In this document: in pieces, positions 1 through 5,458 of the stretch
Position numbering within the stretch: position 1 is the stretch's first letter
Layout: the number at the start of each line of letters is the position of its first letter
Assembly (NCBI GenBank): GCA_002339165.1
Contig: DDJS01000043.1
Coordinates: forward strand, 1 to 8,857
DNA length: 8,857 nucleotides
Direction of reading: 5' to 3'
From: Cellvibrionales bacterium UBA2618
Lineage (GTDB): Bacteria; Pseudomonadota; Gammaproteobacteria; Pseudomonadales; Porticoccaceae
Position numbers and translations under genes: made by a program
The notes under the pieces: generated by a model
The model's database searches: none
What the model was told of the DNA's origin: nothing
Seen by the model: only the letters and a program-made list of their open reading frames with translations

Positions 1-30
1 CACTTTCAACAGATAGTAAAAAGGAGGTGA
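1..30 (+). CDS. Possible 3' end of an upstream gene (partial)
   Basis: Reading from the first base gives HFQQIVKRR followed by TGA at 28-30. An intrinsic terminator begins 35 bases after that stop, which would suit the end of a transcription unit entering from the left. Nine residues are too few to name a family. A second frame, starting at base 3, stays open to a TAG at 139-141 and runs through the terminator, so it is less attractive. This is a weak call based on position only. Confidence 0.25.
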   Translation, partial: HFQQIVKRR

Positions 31-34
31 TCCA
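21..34 (+). promoter_or_regulatory. Extended Shine-Dalgarno, exact complement of 16S tail
   Basis: AAGGAGGTGATCCA is the exact 14-base complement of the conserved 3' end of bacterial 16S rRNA (TGGATCACCTCCTT). Its AGGAGG core lies seven bases before a GTG at 35-37, an ideal distance for initiation. Upstream 16S sequence does not continue on the minus strand, so this is not the end of an rRNA gene. Confidence 0.5.
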
Positions 35-112
35 GTGTCTAACTTTGAAGCATCTAGTGTCACTGGGAGCCGCAAGGCTCCCTTTTACTTTGTTGGCGAC
101 AACTCACACTGA
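35..112 (+). CDS. Possible 25-codon small ORF behind a maximal SD
   Basis: GTG at 35 opens a reading frame ending at TGA 110-112. The peptide begins VSNFEASSVTGSRK and ends FVGDNSH; I do not recognise it. The only strong support is the ribosome binding site described at 21-34. Against it, the terminator hairpin at 65-86 lies inside the frame, so most transcripts would end before the stop codon unless ribosomes keep the hairpin from folding. It may be a leader peptide, or no gene at all. Confidence 0.2.
   Translation: MSNFEASSVTGSRKAPFYFVGDNSH
65..86 (+). terminator. Rho-independent terminator
   Basis: A perfect 7-bp G+C-rich stem, GGGAGCC (65-71) and GGCTCCC (76-82), closes a GCAA tetraloop of the stable GNRA type and is followed at once by TTTT. 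It is oriented for plus-strand transcription and would end a unit entering from the left edge. Confidence 0.8.
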
Positions 113-576
113 GTTCACAGCAGCTTTGCCCAGTTCAGATTAGCCTTTTTTAAGCCACGCTTATTTTTAAACGCTCTTCATCTTTAAACGCTCGTTGTCG
201 CTATGGTGATTAGTGTTCAGTGCCCAGCCTTTTTCCAATCGGATACCGCCTAACGGCCATCACGGTTTAAATACTGTGCTGTGATTCTTTGACACAGCCT
301 TTTTGACCGATAGGGGTTCGTCGCACAACGGTTGTCAATCAGACGCAGGCGTACCAAGCGCGTTTTTTTTGGCGGCCGGTTTTATTGGTCACCTTTATAG
401 GACACCTACACAGGACACCTACACAGGACACTGGATCGGCTTTGCGGTAGGCGTTATTCTATGCCTGACGGGGTGTTAGTGGTTCCCGCCGCGCTCTTTA
501 GGGCTTTAATAGGCAGAAGAACTAAGTCAGAGATTAAGTCTTTTTAACGGATGTAAGTGAATTGGAGAACACCATA
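113..576. other. Long gap with short repeats, no gene seen
   Basis: No convincing coding frame lies between the terminator and the amidase gene. The stretch holds several short direct repeats: TTTAAACGCTC at 166-176 and 183-193; AGCCTTTTT at 142-150, 226-234 and 296-304; and the 13-base tandem repeat listed separately. The promoter of the amidase gene should lie here, but I could not pick a convincing -35/-10 pair. Confidence 0.5.
399..431. repeat. 13-bp tandem repeat, about 2.5 copies
   Basis: AGGACACCTACAC occurs at 399-411 and 412-424, and AGGACAC starts a third copy at 425-431. The copies are exact and head-to-tail. The array lies about 145 bases upstream of the amidase start codon. Confidence 0.85.
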
Positions 577-1899
577 ATGCGCCTTTTAATTCGCCAAACA
601 ATCACCCTGATCATTTGCGCTATTTGCAGTGCAACGGCTGTGGCGGCTGAAAAAGAGAGCCTAGTTGTTGGCGCAACCCAGGGCCTTTGCGTCGACGATG
701 CAAGCTGCACCAACCGATTACACCCCGCTATACCGATGATGCATCGGGTCAAGCCAGGGCAGACCATTTTGTTTCATACCCGCGATGCGGCCGATGTGTT
801 GGGTACCGTTGCAGCGCAACGGGCCGACACCGACGAGGGACGAGCGTTGCGCGCGGGCATAGTGGATAAATCGCGCTTTATGGGCATGAGCCACAGCGCA
901 GCACACCCCATGGCAGGGCCGTTGCATATAGAGGGCGCGATGCCGGGCGATGTGTTAAAAGTGACCATTATCAGTATTGATCCCGGCGAGTACGGCTGGA
1001 CCTTTGGTAGTGGTGGTTTTATACGCGATTTGATGGAGGGCCAGTTTTTGGCCATTTGGCGACTGAATAAAGAGTTTGCCGAAAGCGATGACATTCCCGG
1101 CGTACGCATACCCAATGGAAGCTTTCCGGGCGTGGTATCAACGCTGCCTGGGCCCGACCAATTGCAAATTATACTGCAGCGCGAACAACAGCTTGCCGAC
1201 GCCGGAGCTCAAGTGATGTTGCCTTTTGCCACCGGAGCGACGCCATCAGCCATCTGCGGCCCGAACGGTTCGGCCGCCGACGAATGCCTGCGCACCTTCC
1301 CGCCCCGCGAACACGGCGGAAACATGGATATTCGCTATTTGCAGCCCGGCGTATCGATTTATCTACCCTGCTATCTCGAGGGCTGCGGCCTGACCATTGG
1401 CGATCTGCACTACGCGCAAGGCGATGGCGAAGTGTCGGGATCGGCGATTGAAATGTCGGCCGATATCTCGGTCACCACAGAGCTGCTTCGCAATGGCCCA
1501 GACCTGACGCACGGCCCGCATTATGAGGGCGATTCGCGGGTTTTAGACATTCCCTCAAAACGCTTTTACGCGGTCACTGGCATACCCGTTAAAAAGTCGG
1601 GTGATGTACCCCCCCACATGGAATATCTCGACTCAAAGGTGCTAGGCCGGCTTGGCAACGTGTCTATCGACATAAACTTAGCGGCGCGCAACGCCCTCGA
1701 TGGAATGATCGATTACATAGTGACTAACTATGGTTATAACCGGAATCAAGCGTATGTGATTGCCAGCGTAGCGGTCGACCTGCGCATTACTCAGTTGGTG
1801 GACGCGCCCAATGTGGGAGTGACCGCAGTGCTCCCACTCGACATCTTTGTCGGCAAACCGTTGGTATCAATGGCATCAAAAAGGGTCAGAGTCGATTAA
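577..1899 (+). CDS. Exported acetamidase/formamidase-family amidohydrolase
   Basis: The product is a 440-residue member of the FmdA/AmdA (acetamidase/formamidase) family, enzymes that hydrolyse short amides to an acid and ammonia. Family landmarks visible are the beta-rich segment GPLHIEGAMPGDVLKV (114-129), the HGGNMDIRYL block (246-255), YLPCYLEG (262-269) and GDLHYAQGDGEVSGSAIEM (275-293). I start at ATG 577, with GGAG at 564-567 nine bases upstream; a TTG at 562 is in frame but would overlap that site. Residues 1-24 form a Sec signal peptide (Arg at 2 and 6, hydrophobic 9-20, AVA-A cleavage site), so the mature enzyme should be periplasmic or secreted, whereas classical members are cytoplasmic. 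It has several cysteines (38, 44, 227, 237, 265, 270) that could form disulfides after export. No amide transporter or regulator is adjacent. The family is firm; the substrate is not known. Confidence 0.92.
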   Translation: MRLLIRQTITLIICAICSATAVAAEKESLVVGATQGLCVDDASCTNRLHPAIPMMHRVKPGQTILFHTRDAADVLGTVAAQRADTDEGRALRAGIVDKSRFMGMSHSAAHPMAGPLHIEGAMPGDVLKVTIISIDPGEYGWTFGSGGFIRDLMEGQFLAIWRLNKEFAESDDIPGVRIPNGSFPGVVSTLPGPDQLQIILQREQQLADAGAQVMLPFATGATPSAICGPNGSAADECLRTFPPREHGGNMDIRYLQPGVSIYLPCYLEGCGLTIGDLHYAQGDGEVSGSAIEMSADISVTTELLRNGPDLTHGPHYEGDSRVLDIPSKRFYAVTGIPVKKSGDVPPHMEYLDSKVLGRLGNVSIDINLAARNALDGMIDYIVTNYGYNRNQAYVIASVAVDLRITQLVDAPNVGVTAVLPLDIFVGKPLVSMASKRVRVD

Positions 1900-1937
1900 T
1901 TTTTTAAAAAAACGGAAAACAATTGAGGTCAGACTAA
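1882..1937 (+). repeat. Two degenerate copies of a GGGGTCAGAGT-type motif
   Basis: AGGGTCAGAGTCGATTAA covers the last codons of the amidase gene (1882-1899), so its C-terminal RVRVD is encoded by motif sequence. A second, weaker copy, TTGAGGTCAGACTAAA, follows at 1922-1937. A closer match to the usual form lies at 2521-2535. All three are in the same orientation. Between the first two is a 12-base palindrome of six T and six A (1900-1911). Confidence 0.5.
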
Positions 1938-2166
1938 ACCTGCTACAGTTTACCAGACACTTTTAATCAGGGATAAGTCTGCACTTCTGGCGTTTTTTAG
2001 TTCGCATCAGTTACGCCGTTAGATTCAAAAAACCGCGCGCCCATAATTTCAACTACACTTGAAAAACAACACACCGCAAACGGGTTTGGCCAGCGTATTT
2101 GCTGGGCCACTATTATGAACCGCTCGGGGCTGGTCTAGGGACTCGGGTACGGGTGTCAGTGTTGTA
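1900..2166. other. Intergenic leader region before the IMPACT gene
   Basis: No coding frame is convincing here. Besides the motif copy at 1922-1937, the main structure is an imperfect hairpin at 2087-2109, in which TGGCCAGC pairs with GCTGGGCCA through one bulged base around a 6-base loop. It would sit in the 5' leader of the next gene. No T-run follows, so it is not an intrinsic terminator. No strong SD precedes the ATG at 2167. Confidence 0.4.
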
Positions 2167-2517
2167 ATGCGTCAACTTGGCATTATCCTAACCGATCGCG
2201 GACCAAAATATGCGGTATCCGGTGCGCCTATAAACAGCCATGATGCGGCTAAAGAGTGCGTCAAGGCACTCAAGCGCGATAAGCGGTATGCCAGAGCAAC
2301 GCACAATACATGTGCAGCGGTTTTGTCCGATGGGCAGGTGCTAAAAAACGATGATGGCGAGGCGGGCGCAGGTATGGTGATTGTGCGGATGTTGTGCCGC
2401 GAGGGTTTGCACGATCACATGATCATAGTCACCCGCTGGTTTGGTGGGACGCATTTGGGGGGCGACAGATTCCGTCATGTGCAAAGCTGCGTACGGCAGT
2501 ATCTAGACGAGCTGTAG
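2167..2517 (+). CDS. Stand-alone IMPACT (UPF0029) domain protein, eukaryote-like type
   Basis: This 116-residue protein is a single IMPACT/UPF0029 N-terminal domain. Landmarks are ATHNTCA (44-50), NDDGEAGAG (61-69) and VTRWFGGTHLGGDRFRHV (88-105). Bacterial YigZ proteins are about 200 residues and usually carry VxRYYGGxxLGxGGL here, followed by a second domain; this one instead has the RW(F/Y)GGxxLGxDRF(R/K)H pattern I associate with eukaryotic IMPACT/Yih1, and no second domain. Eukaryotic IMPACT acts on the Gcn1-Gcn2 stress pathway, which bacteria lack, so the role here is unknown. ATG 2167 is the only plausible start in a frame open from 2119; no clear SD precedes it. GGGGTCAGAGT-like motifs lie on both sides. 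The domain is secure; function is not assigned. Confidence 0.85.
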   Translation: MRQLGIILTDRGPKYAVSGAPINSHDAAKECVKALKRDKRYARATHNTCAAVLSDGQVLKNDDGEAGAGMVIVRMLCREGLHDHMIIVTRWFGGTHLGGDRFRHVQSCVRQYLDEL

Positions 2518-2520
2518 TCA

Positions 2521-2535
2521 TTGGGGTCAGAGTAC
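2521..2535 (+). repeat. TTGGGGTCAGAGTACC motif
   Basis: TTGGGGTCAGAGTACC begins four bases after the stop codon of the IMPACT gene. From memory, this sequence recurs in gammaproteobacterial genomes near mobile elements, including transposases of the REP-associated tyrosine type. No transposase is present in this window. With the weaker copies at 1882 and 1922 it brackets the IMPACT gene in direct orientation. Confidence 0.5.
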
Positions 2536-2614
2536 CGCACTTTAAGAACAGCGCTCCGAAAACGATTTTGGTTGGTAAATTCTGCAGGTCTCGCGCATTG
2601 ATAGCCTTTGACAC

Positions 2615-2633
2615 TCACCCATAAGGCGGGTGA
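2615..2633 (+). repeat. Short hairpin overlapping a possible start codon
   Basis: TCACCC (2615-2620) and GGGTGA (2628-2633) form a 6-bp stem around a 7-base loop. The right arm contains the GTG at 2630, so if that is the true start of the membrane-protein gene, the hairpin would mask it. There is no T-run, so I do not call it a terminator. Confidence 0.35.
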
Positions 2634-2959
2634 TAGTTTGCATTGCAGTTAGCCAAAAATTCGCCGCATCAACTTTTTGCTTAATCGCAGAGTGGGTTGT
2701 TCCGATGGGCATTGTGGCGATGTTGGTGGCGGTTGTTACAATGTTCGGAGCCGTTGAACACTCTGATGCAGTCTATCCCAGTATATCGCTAGTACTGCTT
2801 CCGGCGGCCTATGCAATCCTGATTCAAGGCGTGTTGTCGATTTCCACTCATCTCCCTAGACCATCAGAGCATCAATCTGCCCTAAATGCCCTAGGGTGTC
2901 TGCTGTTTATTGCGTTAATTTTATGGATCGCTTACGACCTTGGGGGCGTTTATAAATAA
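2630..2959 (+). CDS. Small hypothetical membrane protein, three predicted helices
   Basis: The frame encodes 109 residues from GTG 2630, or 84 from ATG 2705 (residue 26). Hydrophobic stretches at about 17-42, 50-71 and 84-105 suggest three inner-membrane helices, separated by a short acidic loop (EHSDAV) and a polar loop rich in Pro, His and Ser (HLPRPSEHQS, 74-83). The later ATG would cut the first helix short but avoids the hairpin; neither start has a strong SD. I do not recognise the family. The clear pattern of long hydrophobic segments split by polar loops supports a real gene more than its length does. It lies 112 bases after the IMPACT gene on the same strand. No function is proposed. 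Confidence 0.45.
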   Translation: MIVCIAVSQKFAASTFCLIAEWVVPMGIVAMLVAVVTMFGAVEHSDAVYPSISLVLLPAAYAILIQGVLSISTHLPRPSEHQSALNALGCLLFIALILWIAYDLGGVYK

Positions 2960-3204
2960 TCCCTCGATAATCTATATCGATCCTTCAATGGCTACCGTTA
3001 TTGCGGTGGTTCTGTGGGGACATCAACCCTTGCTGGCGGCGTTTTATCGGCATTTGTTGGGGGATTGTGCTAGTGGATTTTTCGATCGGTCACATTATTG
3101 CGCTGCAGGCGCTTAAAGAAATTACTGCGGTAGGAGTTGCCTATGCAAAGGCAGCGCCTTCATCACGTGCCCGTGGCGGGTCGGGCATCCACCGCGTTGA
3201 TGCT

Positions 3205-3525
3205 TTATTGGGAGGCGGTGACCACAACACAGCGTCCGGCACCGAGAATTTCCAAATAACAACTGTAGAGGAGTCCGTTGTACTGAAGCACATAGGTGTG
3301 CGAGCGCCCATTAGGGCCCTCTCCGGTGCTGATCATAGTGCCTTCAGTGATGATTTTTGTCAGTACGTTGCGCGCCTTTTGGGCGCGCTGGGCGTCAACC
3401 GATTCAGTGCGTTCGCGTTCTGGTTGCGACACCCACTGGTCATACAACCTTGTGGTCTTGCTGGGTTCGTCTGCAATACTGCTGGTTACCGAAAATACCG
3501 CGAGCATGCATAGCCATCTTTTCAT
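3205..3525 (-). CDS. Small exported hypothetical protein
   Basis: This 106-residue protein has a textbook start: GGAGGG lies seven bases before ATG 3525 on the minus strand. Residues 1-18 form a Sec signal peptide (KR at 2-3, hydrophobic 4-15, SSIA before the acidic DEP), predicting a periplasmic product of about 88 residues. The mature part starts charged and polar, has a probable helix rich in Arg, Gln and Glu (about 34-60), and ends in a likely beta region with Cys89 and Cys99 that could form a disulfide. I recognise no family. An overlapping plus-strand frame at 3001-3513 is open for 170 codons but lacks an SD and looks like a shadow. TATACT about 80-90 bases upstream of the start is a possible -10 element without a matching -35. 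Confidence 0.65.
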   Translation of the reverse strand: MKRWLCMLAVFSVTSSIADEPSKTTRLYDQWVSQPERERTESVDAQRAQKARNVLTKIITEGTMISTGEGPNGRSHTYVLQYNGLLYSCYLEILGAGRCVVVTASQ

Positions 3526-3997
3526 ATTGACACCCTCCGAGGCGCTCAGTCACTGCGCTAAATGGGGCGTCTTGGCGCGCCTTACCCCAGAGCACGGGCC
3601 TGTTTGACCCTGAGTATAGTTAGCCTATTACACCGCGCGAAAACCGAAAGGCCGCGCGCGTTGCGGGTTTTTAACTAACCCTGTGCTGTAGCTCTGTCCC
3701 ATCCGCTTAGGCAATTATGCGTCTTACTCTCGTTTATGCATACTGGCTGGGGCGTTGATGTATTAAAATTCCGTAATCCCGACCATACAGTGATAATGTC
3801 CCATGCCGCTCGCGCTGATGCCACCAACGTGGAGCTGACGACACATAGCTTGTGCGATAACATCATTAACGGTGTTTCGACTGCGTCGTCTATACATGCT
3901 GCGCTCTGGCTTTTTACTACTGAAAGCGCGTCAAAGCCAGATTGGGACGGTTTCTGGCGTTCTCGATAGGCGGTCTCTTTTTCGCTTTTTGGTTTTG
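3526..3997. other. Gap with no firm gene; inverted repeat downstream of P450
   Basis: Two opposing frames are open here, 3736-3969 on plus (77 codons from ATG) and 3675-3866 on minus (63 codons). Neither has an SD, a recognisable domain or a signal peptide, so I annotate neither. The clearest structure is a perfect 9-bp inverted repeat, TCTGGCTTT (3905-3913) and AAAGCCAGA (3933-3941), with a 19-base loop. It lies just past the end of the P450 gene on the minus strand and could stabilise that transcript's 3' end, but it has no T-run. Confidence 0.4.
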
Positions 3998-5257
3998 TTA
4001 GCGCAGGGAAAACGAGAACTTCAGATTTTGAAAGCCTCGCGTCGCAAATGTGGGTACATAATGAGGCCTGTAGTTGTCTATCAAGGTCATACTCTCAAGT
4101 CGGTCAAGTATTGCAGAAATCGCAATGCGAGCTTCAGCCCGAGCCAAGCCTAGGCCTACACAAACATGCGGGCCCCAGCCAAAACCAATATGGCGATGGG
4201 CATTGGGTCTATCTAAAATAAATTGGTCTGGCTTATCGAAGTAATCTGGGTCGCGACCCGCAGAGCCCCATCCTAGCATTACGCGAGATCCCTGCGCGAG
4301 TGAGTAGTCGCCAATCTGAGTATCCTCGGTAACGATCCGATACAGACACTGAACAGGGCATTCGAAACGCATGACTTCATCTAAAAAGGGCGTAATTAAG
4401 TTTTTATCTTCGCGCAATTGGTGAACATAATCTACGTTGTCCAAAAGGATTTTCATGGCGTTGCCGATCAAATTGGTAGTGGTTTCGTTACCGGCGAGCA
4501 TTGTGGTATTGATTATTGGTAATGCTTCGTTATTGGCGAGACAGGTGTCACCGATCTTGGCTGACGCCAACGAAGAGATGAGATCTTGCTGCGGATTTTT
4601 ACGTCGCAAATTGAGAATAGTCTCAAAGCGAAGATTGGCCTCGACAAAAGAACGGGCAACCACTTTGCGTTGTTGGTGATCGAGCACATCGAGATTACCG
4701 CGCAAAATGTCATCTGACCAACGTTTAAATTTTTCCGCATCCCCGATGGCCATACCAAGCGCTTCGGAAATGACAATCATGGGTAGATAGACTGCGTATT
4801 GATGCATAAACTCTACATGATCTTGGCCCGCAAACTTGTCGATTAATTCATGGGCAATCGCCTCGATACGAGGTTCGATTGAGCGAACCCATTTTGACGT
4901 AAAGGCTTTATTGACGAGTTTACGATGCATTGTGTGCACCGGTGGATCTGTTGACCACAGTGCGTTCACCACGTCTGGGCCCTGATTAAAAATGTTTTTA
5001 ACATCCTCCTCTAGGGGGTGCCCGCTGACGCCAGTGGGGATTGGCCCACCCTCGTCGAAGTAGCTGTTTGAAAACAGTTCGGTTTGCTTGGCGACCACTT
5101 TTATATCGCTCATTCTTCCAATCCAACCGCCGACATTCGGTACCTCGACCACCTTGGCATCGTCGCGGTGTATGGCTCGGTAAAAGGCATAGGGGTCTGC
5201 CATCACTTCGGGATCAGTTAAATCATAATTTTTCGCTGTTGACATGATTGATACCAT
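3998..5257 (-). CDS. Cytochrome P450 (soluble bacterial type)
   Basis: The product is a 419-residue haem monooxygenase, the usual length for soluble bacterial P450s. Visible landmarks are the helix C segment DPPVHTMHR (104-112), the oxygen-activating I-helix AGNETTT (255-261), the ExxR pair Glu294-Arg297 in EVMR, and the haem loop FGWGPHVCVG (359-368) with Cys366 as the axial thiolate ligand. There is no membrane anchor. Such enzymes insert one oxygen atom from O2 and usually take electrons from a ferredoxin and a ferredoxin reductase; neither is encoded in this window. ATG 5257 and ATG 5245 (MSTAKNY) are both possible starts; neither has a strong SD. The gene follows the aldehyde dehydrogenase on the same strand after 201 bases that contain an inverted repeat. 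The P450 assignment is firm; subfamily and substrate are not assigned. Confidence 0.96.
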   Translation of the reverse strand: MVSIMSTAKNYDLTDPEVMADPYAFYRAIHRDDAKVVEVPNVGGWIGRMSDIKVVAKQTELFSNSYFDEGGPIPTGVSGHPLEEDVKNIFNQGPDVVNALWSTDPPVHTMHRKLVNKAFTSKWVRSIEPRIEAIAHELIDKFAGQDHVEFMHQYAVYLPMIVISEALGMAIGDAEKFKRWSDDILRGNLDVLDHQQRKVVARSFVEANLRFETILNLRRKNPQQDLISSLASAKIGDTCLANNEALPIINTTMLAGNETTTNLIGNAMKILLDNVDYVHQLREDKNLITPFLDEVMRFECPVQCLYRIVTEDTQIGDYSLAQGSRVMLGWGSAGRDPDYFDKPDQFILDRPNAHRHIGFGWGPHVCVGLGLARAEARIAISAILDRLESMTLIDNYRPHYVPTFATRGFQNLKFSFSLR

Positions 5258-5356
5258 ATTTTTAGGGTATTTTCCCCGGCTATACGTCCCGTAGTCACTG
5301 GCATGAGGACGCTCTAAACACTAACTTTGTAAGACCTGCGTTTATCGCCGCAAATC

Positions 5357-5380
5357 CATCAATCCTAATGAGGGTTGATG
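5357..5380. promoter_or_regulatory. 10-bp inverted repeat upstream of the P450 gene
   Basis: CATCAATCCT (5357-5366) and AGGGTTGATG (5371-5380) are inverted repeats with one mismatch (G-U in one RNA strand) around a 4-base spacer. The repeat lies 100 bases upstream of the P450 start and about 80 bases after the dehydrogenase stop. No T-run follows on either strand, so an operator, or an mRNA hairpin between two cotranscribed genes, is more likely than a terminator. Confidence 0.45.
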
Positions 5381-5458
5381 ACTAAAATACGATCTAGCAA
5401 TGTTACCTGCCGAAGACTCTAGGGTCTCTCGTCGGCTAGCCTGTCCCACGTGGATTTT

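Noticed and set aside
21..34. 3' end of a 16S rRNA gene on the minus strand
   Set aside because: Only 14 bases match. The sequence that should precede them in 16S is absent, so it is an SD-like stretch and not an rRNA gene.
3001..3513. 170-codon plus-strand frame
   Set aside because: It lies opposite a minus-strand gene with a strong SD and a clean signal peptide, lacks its own SD, and has no recognisable domain.
3632..3675. Alternating CG runs followed by TTTTT, terminator-like
   Set aside because: The best stem is only about four base pairs, and no plus-strand gene ends nearby.
3736..3969. 77-codon plus-strand frame with fairly protein-like composition
   Set aside because: No SD, no domain and no signal peptide; the opposite strand is also open here, so coding cannot be decided.
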